The position numbers were made by a program, and so were the translations under genes. The notes beneath the pieces were generated by a model that worked only from the letters and a program-made list of their open reading frames with translations, had not been told where the DNA came from and searched no databases. Shown piece after piece: positions 25,924 to 34,171 of a stretch of DNA of 64,000 nucleotides. Position 1 is the stretch's first letter. Each line of letters starts with the position of its first letter. The stretch covers positions 44,110-108,109 of the forward strand of contig NZ_JAQNCS010000009.1 of the NCBI RefSeq assembly GCF_049472655.1. The letters are read 5' to 3'. Origin of the DNA: Deferribacter abyssi. Lineage in GTDB: Bacteria; Chrysiogenota; Deferribacteres; Deferribacterales; Deferribacteraceae.

Positions 25924-27509
25924 TCTTTTTCTTTTAAAATATCTTCAGGAGTTTTATCTATATGAATCTTTTTCAAAACTCTCATCAAATGCTCTTTGAT
26001 TTCCTGTTCATTGGGTGCTAATAAAAAAGCTTTCTTAAGATATTTATAAGCATCATTATATTTTTTCATTTGATAAAGTACCCATCCCATACTATCTATA
26101 TAAGCAGGATTATCAGGATCAATTTCAAGAGCCCTATTGATTAGCTCGTAAGCCTCCTCAAGGTTAACACCATTTTCAGCAAACATATAACCTAAAAAAT
26201 TTAAAGCTGTAGCATTCTTAGGATTATATTCCAATATCCTCCTCAAGTATTTTTCTGCATTTTTATAATCCTTCAGTTTTTCGTAATTAATAACAAGATC
26301 AAACAACAAATCTTCATCATCATACCCTGCAGCTAACCCTTTTTGCAATATATCAATAGCATTTTTATAGTCTTCAACCTCATAATAAATAACAGCCTTT
26401 AATCTATAATAGTCCACATCCCTATCTTCGACTTTGATACTATCCAACACATCTAAAGCTTTTTTATAATCTTTTCTTTTTGTATATATTATTGATAATC
26501 TTTTTTTAGGCTGAACATAATCACTGTCTATTTCCAAAGCTTTCTTATAAAAAACAATAGCATCATTATCTTTATTTAGTGCCTCGGAAAGAAAACCTGC
26601 AAAATAATATGCCTGTAAATCATCTTTTTTTATCTCTAAAACTTTTTTAAAATATTTTAGAGATTTTTCATATTCTTTCTTATCAAAATAGATTGCTGCA
26701 ATTTGCTTTAATACAGTAGCTTTAATCAACTCATTTTTACTATTTTCCAGTGACTTAAAAACAGATAAAGCCTCATCATATTTCTCCACATCCATTAAAA
26801 GTCTTCCAAGCTTAAAACTAAGTGTCCTCTGATTAGGATGAGCTTTAATCACTTTTTTGAGCATTTCAATTGCTTTTGCCTTATCTCCTTTCTTTATGTA
26901 ATAATCAGCAAGTCTATATAAAGCCAAGGGGTATTCATCGATTTCATACGATTTTTTAATATCCTCAATCCCTTTTTTTTCCAAACCAAGTTTTAAATAT
27001 AAAACTCCTCTTCTATAGTAGTATTCTGAAGAAGGATCTATTTTTATCAATTTATTGTATACACCAACAGAAGAAGAATAATCACCTTTCAGCTCATACA
27101 AATTGGCCAGCTCAAAAAGATATTTTTTCTTTTCACTAATTTTGATAGCTTTTTTCAAATATTTAATAGCACTATCAACATCTTTATAATGAGTACGATA
27201 CAAGTTTGATAATCTATAATAAACTTTTTCGTCTTTGTGTTTTTGAACGTATTTTAAATACAATTCTTTTGCTTCATCAAACCTTCCTTCTTTAGACAAA
27301 ATATTTCCTTTTTTAATAACAAGATATGGGTCCTTATCAACCATCAACAACTCATCAAGCAACTTTAAAGCATCATTATATCTACCATCTTGCTCAAAAC
27401 TTAAAATTTTTATGAAAGTATTGTATAACTTTGCAGAATCAGCAATCTTAGCTTGATTAATTGTACTACAACTTATAACAAAAAATACAATTAATGATAC
27501 AATTTTCAT
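25920..27509 (-). CDS. TPR-repeat lipoprotein
   Basis: 529 residues. The start has a short lipoprotein signal (SLIVFFVISCSTIN, lipidated Cys14). Then about thirteen tetratricopeptide repeats run to the C-terminus, for instance DAIKYLKKAIKI, KAIEMLKKVIKAHP, NAIDILQKGLAAGY and EAYELINRALEIDPDNPAYIDSMGW. Proteins like this scaffold envelope complexes. It overlaps accC upstream and the LolB-like gene downstream by four bases each, so the two lipoproteins are co-expressed with the carboxylase. Confidence 0.85.
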   Translation of the reverse strand: MKIVSLIVFFVISCSTINQAKIADSAKLYNTFIKILSFEQDGRYNDALKLLDELLMVDKDPYLVIKKGNILSKEGRFDEAKELYLKYVQKHKDEKVYYRLSNLYRTHYKDVDSAIKYLKKAIKISEKKKYLFELANLYELKGDYSSSVGVYNKLIKIDPSSEYYYRRGVLYLKLGLEKKGIEDIKKSYEIDEYPLALYRLADYYIKKGDKAKAIEMLKKVIKAHPNQRTLSFKLGRLLMDVEKYDEALSVFKSLENSKNELIKATVLKQIAAIYFDKKEYEKSLKYFKKVLEIKKDDLQAYYFAGFLSEALNKDNDAIVFYKKALEIDSDYVQPKKRLSIIYTKRKDYKKALDVLDSIKVEDRDVDYYRLKAVIYYEVEDYKNAIDILQKGLAAGYDDEDLLFDLVINYEKLKDYKNAEKYLRRILEYNPKNATALNFLGYMFAENGVNLEEAYELINRALEIDPDNPAYIDSMGWVLYQMKKYNDAYKYLKKAFLLAPNEQEIKEHLMRVLKKIHIDKTPEDILKEKE

Positions 27510-28843
27510 TTAAAATATTTCTCCAAAAAATCTGTACTAACGTCACCTTCCATAAATTTGTGATGTTCCATAATTCGCTTATGTAGAGGAATTGTTGTTT
27601 TCACACCATCAATAATAAATTCATTTAAAGCTACTTTCATCTTAGATATAGCCTCAAATCTATCTTTACCGTGTACAATAAGTTTTGCAATCATTGAATC
27701 GTAATATGGCAAAACTGTATATTCCTGATAAGCTGCAGAATCTACTCTTACACCAAAACCTCCAGGAGTATAATAAGCGTTTATAGTACCTGGAGAAGGC
27801 ATAAACGTTTCAGGATCCTCAGCATTTATCCTACATTCTATTGCATGTCCTCTAATTTCAATGTCTTTCTGCTTAAAAGGAATTTCTTTTTTCGATGCAA
27901 CAAGCAACTGTAGTTTCACCAAATCAACTCCTGTAATCATTTCAGTAACTGGGTGCTCCACCTGAATCCTTGTATTCATCTCCATAAAATAAAAATTACC
28001 TGCTTTATCCACAATATATTCTATTGTACCAGCATTTTCATAACCAAGCTTTCTAATTGCCTCAACAGAAATTTCACCCATTTTATGACGCATACGCTCA
28101 GTAAGAAATGGACTGGGAGCCTCCTCAATTAATTTCTGATGCCTTCTTTGGATAGAACACTCTCTTTCATAAAAATGAACTACATTACCATAGGAATCAC
28201 CAAACACCTGTATTTCAATATGTCGCGGCGACTCAATAAACTTTTCTATATAAACATCTCCACTGCCAAACGACTTTTCACTTTCTATCTTAGCCATTTC
28301 AAATTGAGCCAAAAAACTCATTTCATTATGAGCTACTCTCATCCCTTTTCCACCACCACCTGCGGAAGCCTTGATTATCACTGGGAATCCTATATCTTTA
28401 GCAATCTTCAATGCATCATCCATATTATCCACAACACCATCACTTCCTGGGACAACAGGTACACCAAGATTTTTCATAGTTTCTTTAGCCTTAGCTTTAT
28501 TACCCATTAACTCAATATGCTCAGATTTTGGACCTATAAATTTAAAACCACAATCTTCACATATTCTTGCAAAATCAGCATTTTCAGCAAGAAAACCATA
28601 TCCTGGATGGATCCCATCCACATCAGCAATTTCAGCAGCAGATATTATGTTTTTAATATTTAAATAGCTCTCACCAGCCTGATGAGGACCTATACATATA
28701 GCCTCACCAGCAAATGCCACATGTAGAGATTCCTTGTCAGCATTAGAATAAACAGCCACAGTTTCTATACCTAGTTCCTTACATGACCTTATTATTCTAA
28801 GTGCAATCTCTCCTCTATTAGCAATCAACACCCTTTTTAACAT
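27506..28843 (-). CDS. accC: Acetyl-CoA carboxylase, biotin carboxylase subunit
   Basis: 445 residues. It carboxylates the biotin on AccB using ATP and bicarbonate, the first half of malonyl-CoA formation. Motifs are KRVLIANRGEIALRIIR, the glycine-rich ATP loop KASAGGGGKGMR, the substrate site ECSIQRRHQKLIEEAPSP, and the metal-binding EMNTRIQVEHPVTEM. It follows accB by nine bases. The carboxyltransferase genes (accA, accD) are not in the window. Confidence 0.96.
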   Translation of the reverse strand: MLKRVLIANRGEIALRIIRSCKELGIETVAVYSNADKESLHVAFAGEAICIGPHQAGESYLNIKNIISAAEIADVDGIHPGYGFLAENADFARICEDCGFKFIGPKSEHIELMGNKAKAKETMKNLGVPVVPGSDGVVDNMDDALKIAKDIGFPVIIKASAGGGGKGMRVAHNEMSFLAQFEMAKIESEKSFGSGDVYIEKFIESPRHIEIQVFGDSYGNVVHFYERECSIQRRHQKLIEEAPSPFLTERMRHKMGEISVEAIRKLGYENAGTIEYIVDKAGNFYFMEMNTRIQVEHPVTEMITGVDLVKLQLLVASKKEIPFKQKDIEIRGHAIECRINAEDPETFMPSPGTINAYYTPGGFGVRVDSAAYQEYTVLPYYDSMIAKLIVHGKDRFEAISKMKVALNEFIIDGVKTTIPLHKRIMEHHKFMEGDVSTDFLEKYFK

Positions 28844-28852
28844 AATTTACCC

Positions 28853-29332
28853 CTATAGTGGTTCCACTATAAATATAGTCTCACCATATTCTACCGGCTT
28901 AGCATTCTGTCCAACTTTCTTAATAATCTTGCAATCAAACTCTGCTTCTATCTCATTCATAATCTTCATTGCTTCAATAATACATAAGGTTTGCCCCTTT
29001 TTAACTGTATCTCCTTCTTTAACAAAAGGTTCTGCACCAGGAGCTGGAGCTTCATAAAACGTTCCAACAATAGGTGATTTTATCTCCACATAATTAGAGT
29101 CTATAGTTTCTTCCTTTTTTACCTCAGTAGATTTGTTCTCAATAGCCACATTTTGGTTTTGCATTATAGGCTGAACAGTTTGAGATTCACTAACTTGTTG
29201 TTGAGCTGTAACTGCAAAAACTTCTGCATTTTTAGATAGATAAACCCTCTCATCTCCATTCTCATACTCAAATTCAGTAATATTCGACTTATCGATTAAC
29301 TTAATTAATTCTTTAATAACTTTTAAATCCAT
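28853..29332 (-). CDS. accB: Biotin carboxyl carrier protein
   Basis: 159 residues. The biotinyl-lysine is Lys123 in EAMKIMNEIEA. The N-terminal 35 residues form the usual small domain, followed by a Gln/Val-rich flexible linker at about 40-75, then the carrier domain with the IVGTFYEAPAPGAEPFVKEG hammerhead (thumb) region. It lies nine bases before accC and 15 bases after efp on the same strand, the common efp-accB-accC order. Confidence 0.96.
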   Translation of the reverse strand: MDLKVIKELIKLIDKSNITEFEYENGDERVYLSKNAEVFAVTAQQQVSESQTVQPIMQNQNVAIENKSTEVKKEETIDSNYVEIKSPIVGTFYEAPAPGAEPFVKEGDTVKKGQTLCIIEAMKIMNEIEAEFDCKIIKKVGQNAKPVEYGETIFIVEPL

Positions 29333-29347
29333 AACATACTCCCGAAT

Positions 29348-29917
29348 TTATTTAGCACTTTTTACTCTTTCTATATATTTTCCATCTCTTGTATCAATTT
29401 TAATAACGTCACCTTCTGAAATAAATAGTGGAACTTGCACTACTCCCCCCGTTGCAACTTTTGCTGGTTTAGAACCACCACTTACAGTATCCCCTTTAAC
29501 GCCAGGATCAGTTTCAACTACCTCTAGCTCTACAAAATTTGGTAATTCTATCCCAACCGGCTTCCCATTAAAGATTAAAACGTTTACATTTAAGTTCTCA
29601 GGCATAAAGAGAGCCACTTCACCCACTTCGTCTGCACTCACCACAACCTGCTCATAAGTATCATTATCCATAAAATAATAATCAGTACCATCATTATAAA
29701 GATACTGCATCTCTTTCTCTTCAAAATCAGGTTGTTTTAACTTTTCATCAGATTTGAATGTTTTCTCTATAACGTTACCTGTTAATAAACTTTTCAATTT
29801 TGTCCTAACATTCGCACCACCTCTTCCCATCTTAAAATGTAAATATTCTACTACAACAAAAGGTTCTCCATCAATTTCAACCTTTGTTCCTCTTTTAAAC
29901 TGATTAGGAGTAATCAT
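29348..29917 (-). CDS. efp: Elongation factor P
   Basis: 189 residues with three OB-type beta domains. EF-P relieves ribosome stalling at proline runs. The domain I loop that enters the peptidyl centre reads FKMGRGGANVRTK: the tip residue is Arg32, where Lys-type EF-Ps have the Lys that gets beta-lysylated. Arg at the same point is rhamnosylated by EarP in some bacteria, but this flanking sequence also resembles unmodified forms. Efp starts after GAGGTG and leads the efp-accB-accC group. Confidence 0.95.
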   Translation of the reverse strand: MITPNQFKRGTKVEIDGEPFVVVEYLHFKMGRGGANVRTKLKSLLTGNVIEKTFKSDEKLKQPDFEEKEMQYLYNDGTDYYFMDNDTYEQVVVSADEVGEVALFMPENLNVNVLIFNGKPVGIELPNFVELEVVETDPGVKGDTVSGGSKPAKVATGGVVQVPLFISEGDVIKIDTRDGKYIERVKSAK

Positions 29918-29936
29918 ATCACACCTCTTTTTTATT

Positions 29937-30986
29937 TTATATTTTATATATATAATCTTTTAATAAACTATTTAATGTCTCACACCCATCTTTTTTCACT
30001 ATTACTGTATCTTCTAACCGTATCCCAAATTCTCCATCAAAATAAATACCAGGTTCAATGGTCAAAACCATACCTTCTTCCAAAATTGTTTCATCACGCT
30101 TATTCAAAGCAGGTAACTCATGAACATCTATTCCTACTCCATGTCCTAAGCCATGCTTGAAAAATTTCCCATAACCTTTTGAATCAATATAATCCCTAGC
30201 AATCTTATCAATTTCATTACATTTAATTCCTGCTCTAATATTCTCCTTTGCAAACATCAAAGCACTCTTCACAATTTCAACAATTTTTAACACATAATTA
30301 TCTTTCCCATTATAAATGACCCTTGTTATATCGCTACAATAATTTACTTTACAACCATAATCTACGATTACTGGTTCATTTTTATTTATTACTTTATTCG
30401 AAGCTACACCATGAGGTAAAGCACCTCTAAACCCTGATGCAATAATTGTATCAAAACTTGTTCTCTTTGCACCAGCAACTTTCATATTATATTCAAGTTG
30501 TGCAGCCCATATATTTTCTTTTTCACTATAAGAAAAACTTTCCAAACTATTTAGAAAAGCAATCTCAGCTACTTTATAAACATCTTGAATTAACCTTATT
30601 TCATCTTCATCTTTTATCATTCTCAACAACCTAACTTTATCTTCATCACAAACATCAACATCTAAATTTAAATTTTGCAAACTTATAAGTAACCTAATCC
30701 CACCTGAAGGTTCAAGCCATACTTTTCTGTAACCACTCAAAAAACCTTTAAAAGCTTCCTTATAATCTTCAATAACCTTTACCTCAAAATCATCAACCAC
30801 TTCTTCTTTCGATTGAACTTCATACCTTCCGTCAGTTAAAAAATAATTTTGATTTTCAGTAAAAATAATAAAAGCCGTACTTCCAGTAAAACCCGACAAA
30901 TAGTAAATATTCGATATATCAGATATTATATAAGGATAATAACCACACCTATCCAAATACTTTCTTAATCTATGAACCCTATTCAC
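29937..30986 (-). CDS. Xaa-Pro aminopeptidase/dipeptidase (M24 family)
   Basis: 349 residues of the creatinase/prolidase fold. The dinuclear metal ligands are all present: Asp in VDYGCKV and in CSDITRVIY, His in HGLGHGVGID, Glu in TIEPGIYF and Glu in GIRLEDTV. The N-terminal 130 residues are the creatinase N-domain. It cleaves peptides next to proline in the cytoplasm. It is next to efp and aroQ, the same order (aroQ-pepQ-efp) seen in many Firmicutes. Confidence 0.93.
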   Translation of the reverse strand: MNRVHRLRKYLDRCGYYPYIISDISNIYYLSGFTGSTAFIIFTENQNYFLTDGRYEVQSKEEVVDDFEVKVIEDYKEAFKGFLSGYRKVWLEPSGGIRLLISLQNLNLDVDVCDEDKVRLLRMIKDEDEIRLIQDVYKVAEIAFLNSLESFSYSEKENIWAAQLEYNMKVAGAKRTSFDTIIASGFRGALPHGVASNKVINKNEPVIVDYGCKVNYCSDITRVIYNGKDNYVLKIVEIVKSALMFAKENIRAGIKCNEIDKIARDYIDSKGYGKFFKHGLGHGVGIDVHELPALNKRDETILEEGMVLTIEPGIYFDGEFGIRLEDTVIVKKDGCETLNSLLKDYIYKI

Positions 30987-31002
30987 ACAAAACCTCTAAA
31001 AA

Positions 31003-31440
31003 TTATTTTTTTAAAAGATTGTTCAAAAAATCTATCGCATATAAGTAAGAATATTTGCCCAAACCAGCTATTATACCTACAGAAATATCTGAAATGAATG
31101 ACTTGTGTCTAAAATCTTCCCTCTTAAAAATATTACTTATATGTACTTCCACAACAGGTTTACCAAAAGCTAGTAAAGCATCTCTTATAGCAACACTAGT
31201 ATGAGTATATGCCCCTGCATTTATTACAATACCATCAGCCCATTTTCTAAGACGATGGATTTCATTGATTATCTCCCCTTCTATGTTTGATTGAAAAAAA
31301 GAAATTTCTATATAATTTTTTTTAGCAAAATCTAAAATATTTTTAATTAATTCATCATACGTAAAACAACCGTAAAACCCTTTTTCTCTTTCCCCAAGTA
31401 AATTCAAGTTAGGACCATTTAAAACTGCAATTTTAATCAA
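31003..31440 (-). CDS. aroQ: Type II 3-dehydroquinate dehydratase
   Basis: 145 residues. It dehydrates 3-dehydroquinate in the shikimate pathway as a dodecamer. Motifs are VLNGPNLNLLGERE followed by FYGCFTYDEL with the lid Tyr, QSNIEGEIINEIHRL, NAGAYTHTSVAIRDAL (catalytic Asn and His region) and EVHISNIFKREDFR. aroB and aroK are about 1 kb upstream. It overlaps the roadblock gene by eight bases. Confidence 0.97.
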   Translation of the reverse strand: MIKIAVLNGPNLNLLGEREKGFYGCFTYDELIKNILDFAKKNYIEISFFQSNIEGEIINEIHRLRKWADGIVINAGAYTHTSVAIRDALLAFGKPVVEVHISNIFKREDFRHKSFISDISVGIIAGLGKYSYLYAIDFLNNLLKK

Positions 31441-31792
31441 TATCCAGCTCTCTCTTTAAGTCTTGTTCAAAGTATTTTATGTAAAACCTAAGTTTTCCTA
31501 TAATCGCATTTCTATCCAAGAGAGCTACAATATAATAAAACTTGTTAAGTTTGTGAAGATAAAATATTTCTTTTCCACAGTCAATTACCATTTTTTCCAT
31601 TTTCCCCGTCACTAAATAAGTTGTCACCTTATCAATATATCTTAAAACGGAAGAAAACTCTGCAGCCAATTCCTCTGCCGTTCTTTCAGAATCTTCTTCT
31701 TTATCCACGATAATACCATCTTTATCAAATATAGCAAAAAGCTTTAAACCTTCTACAGAATTAAAAATAGATCGAATTATCTTCTTAAACAC
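31433..31792 (-). CDS. Roadblock/LC7-domain protein
   Basis: 119 residues, one domain of the roadblock/LC7 type: GLKLFAIFDKDGIIVDKE, then a helix with ELAAEFSSVLRYID, strands VTTYLVTGKMEKMVIDCG and YYIVALLDRNAIIGKLRFYI. Such proteins often form dimers that bind or regulate small GTPases or help build signalling platforms (MglB, FrzX style). No GTPase is adjacent. It overlaps a TPR protein gene upstream and aroQ downstream. Confidence 0.75.
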   Translation of the reverse strand: MFKKIIRSIFNSVEGLKLFAIFDKDGIIVDKEEDSERTAEELAAEFSSVLRYIDKVTTYLVTGKMEKMVIDCGKEIFYLHKLNKFYYIVALLDRNAIIGKLRFYIKYFEQDLKRELDID

Positions 31793-32606
31793 TTCTAGAC
31801 GCCTTTATTTTTCTTATATTTTCTAACCAGTTCTCAAGCTGTTTAATCAATTCTTCGTTCTCAAGTTTTTCTACTGAAAATTCCTCAGATTTGTTTTTCT
31901 CATCCAATTTATCGGCAGATCGTTCTTCTTCCTGGCCTAATATAGGTTCAGGTTCTCTAACATGCTCTCGATCTAAATCCTCACCAAAATCATCCTTGTT
32001 TATTTTTTCTACCTTAACTCCATCCTCAACAACACCCCCCATCTCTTCACCAATATCTTCTTGCATTGAAGTATCTTCAAGGACCACCTCACCAATATCC
32101 TCTTGAACTTCCTTAATAACCTCTTCAATTTTCTCTGTATCTGTATCAGATATTTCTTCAATATCTCTTGGAACAGCTTCTATGTTTTCAGCCAACTCCT
32201 CCAGTAACTCTTTTAGGTCTCTATCTTCAGGGGTTACATATAACGCATTACGATAATAAAAAAGAGCTTTTTCCAAATTATTTTCTGACCTATAAATATC
32301 ACCCAGCAATTTGTTAGCTCTATAATTATCCTTATTCAAGGTAGTTACTTCAATTAAAAGAGCTTTTGCCTCTGCAATCATCCCCTTCTCAAGATAGGCT
32401 TGAGCAAGTACTGTCTTGGCAGCTAAATAATTCGGATTTTTATCAAGTCCTTTAATACAAATATCTATAGCTTCATCATATTTACCAAGCTTTAAATATG
32501 CAATAGCAAGGGGCATAAAAACTTTAGAATCAGGCTGTTCTTCTAACTTTTTTGAAAAATACTCGATATCTTTGAGGTATCTATTTCTTATTTTGTCATC
32601 CATCAA
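31785..32606 (-). CDS. TPR protein with long acidic linker
   Basis: 273 residues. About residues 1-140 hold four tetratricopeptide repeats (LAIAYLKLGKYDEAIDICIKG, AKTVLAQAYLEKGMIAEAKALL, ANKLLGDIYRSENNLEKALFYYRNALYV by parts). Residues about 145-245 are a highly acidic, low-complexity region with many Glu, Asp and Val, likely disordered. The last 25 residues form a short helix. It overlaps both aroB and a roadblock-domain gene, which suggests that it and the roadblock protein work as a pair. Confidence 0.75.
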   Translation of the reverse strand: MMDDKIRNRYLKDIEYFSKKLEEQPDSKVFMPLAIAYLKLGKYDEAIDICIKGLDKNPNYLAAKTVLAQAYLEKGMIAEAKALLIEVTTLNKDNYRANKLLGDIYRSENNLEKALFYYRNALYVTPEDRDLKELLEELAENIEAVPRDIEEISDTDTEKIEEVIKEVQEDIGEVVLEDTSMQEDIGEEMGGVVEDGVKVEKINKDDFGEDLDREHVREPEPILGQEEERSADKLDEKNKSEEFSVEKLENEELIKQLENWLENIRKIKASRSV

Positions 32607-33660
32607 AAACTCCTGATTTTTTAAGAATCGTTAATATATCTTCCATACTTATCCCATTAATAATTTTACCAGCCCCTATACCATTAGTCAAGGATAGCAC
32701 TAACCCTTTATCTTCAATCTTTTTATCGTCCATCATAGCCCTAATAAACAAATCTTTATTTCTAACCTTATATTTATAATCAAATCCAAACAATCTAAGT
32801 ATTTTTATTACAAAATCTATTGTATCTTTTTCTACCTCTCCAAGTTCAGCACCTATCAGTGTTTCTAAATACATACCTATGGCAACAGCAAACCCATGTT
32901 TTATACTATAATTAGAATCTACTTCAATGGCATGACCTATAGTATGACCGAAGTTTAAAAATTTTCTTATACCAGACTCAAACTCATCCAATCTAACAAC
33001 ATCAGCTTTAAGTTTACAGCATCTATATATCATATCCATTACAGTATCTTTTTCTTTTGCAGTTATTTTATTATAATTTAATAGTAAAAACTCATAAAAC
33101 TTTTCATCAAACATCAGAGAATATTTAATAACTTCAGCTAATCCATTTTTATACTCTTTATCAGCAAGAGTAGAAAGAAAAATGGTATCAATAAAAACTT
33201 TTTCAGGTTGTTTAAAACTACCTATAAAATTCTTTCTCCTCTCAAAATTTACACCTGTTTTTCCTCCAACACTACTATCAACCATAGACAAAAGAGTGGT
33301 AGGAACTTGAATAAAACCAACCCCTCTCATATAAATGGAAGCCGCAAATCCTCCTACATCTCCTGTTATTCCACCTCCAAGCACAATAAGCTTTGATCTT
33401 CTGTTAGCTTGATTGTTCTTTAGCCATTTTAGAATTTCTAGAACACTTTCAATATTTTTGTTTTCTTCAGAAGCCTCGTAAATAAATTTTTTATCAATAT
33501 TGACAAAAAATTTACCATAAAAAGAGTATATTGTAGAATCTATAATAAAAAATGAATCATAATACATCTCTAATATATCTTCTATACAACCTCTATCTAT
33601 TATTATAGGGTAGGAATAATCAATTTCTTTTTTCAAATTCACAATTAAATTATAACTCAT
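32596..33660 (-). CDS. aroB: 3-dehydroquinate synthase
   Basis: 354 residues. It makes 3-dehydroquinate from DAHP with NAD+ and a divalent metal. Motifs are VLGGGITGDVGGFAASIYMRGV and VPTTLLSMVDSSVGGKTGVN (each shorter than 21 in its key part), GLAEVIKYSL, the metal ligand His in FLNFGHTIGHAIE, and Lys/Asn near KHGFAVAIGM. It overlaps aroK by eleven bases and the TPR gene by eleven, so the shikimate genes are coupled. Confidence 0.96.
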   Translation of the reverse strand: MSYNLIVNLKKEIDYSYPIIIDRGCIEDILEMYYDSFFIIDSTIYSFYGKFFVNIDKKFIYEASEENKNIESVLEILKWLKNNQANRRSKLIVLGGGITGDVGGFAASIYMRGVGFIQVPTTLLSMVDSSVGGKTGVNFERRKNFIGSFKQPEKVFIDTIFLSTLADKEYKNGLAEVIKYSLMFDEKFYEFLLLNYNKITAKEKDTVMDMIYRCCKLKADVVRLDEFESGIRKFLNFGHTIGHAIEVDSNYSIKHGFAVAIGMYLETLIGAELGEVEKDTIDFVIKILRLFGFDYKYKVRNKDLFIRAMMDDKKIEDKGLVLSLTNGIGAGKIINGISMEDILTILKKSGVFDG

Positions 33661-34153
33661 CTAAAAACTCCATAATTTCATCAACCACTTTTTCCGGTGG
33701 AACATCTGAAGTATCAACAATATAGTCTGCTTTAATATAAAGAGGAGCTCTTTCAAACATTAACCTTTTTATCTCATCAATAACATTATCTACCATAAGA
33801 AGAGGTCTACTTTTATCATCTTTCAGTCTCTCATAGATTGATTCAGCACTAGCAGCAAGTGTAATTACAACACCACTTTCTTTCATTACCTCATAGTTCC
33901 CCACTGTAGTCAACAAACCTCCACCTGTAGCAATAACATAGTCTCTCCCTGCTGCCACATCTTTTAAAACCTCAGTTTCAATTTTTCTAAACTGCTCCTC
34001 ACCATCATCAATAAAGATATCCCTAATTGTTTTTCCCACTTTTTTCTCTATAAGCTCATCTAAATCATAAAACTTTTTCCCCAATTTCTTAGCTAGTATT
34101 TTTCCAACTGTTGTCTTTCCGGTCCCCATAAATCCAATCAGGTAAATATTCAT
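33650..34153 (-). CDS. aroK: Shikimate kinase
   Basis: 167 residues from ATG 34153, preceded by GAGGTG; the upstream TTG in frame is part of that ribosome site. Walker A is GFMGTGKTTVGK, the shikimate site is DLDELIEKKVGKTIRDIF with the Asp pair, GGGLLT binds the substrate, and the lid carries RPLL. It phosphorylates shikimate at the 3-hydroxyl. aroB follows directly. Confidence 0.96.
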   Translation of the reverse strand: MNIYLIGFMGTGKTTVGKILAKKLGKKFYDLDELIEKKVGKTIRDIFIDDGEEQFRKIETEVLKDVAAGRDYVIATGGGLLTTVGNYEVMKESGVVITLAASAESIYERLKDDKSRPLLMVDNVIDEIKRLMFERAPLYIKADYIVDTSDVPPEKVVDEIMEFLDEL

Positions 34154-34171
34154 AATACACCTCAAAAATCT

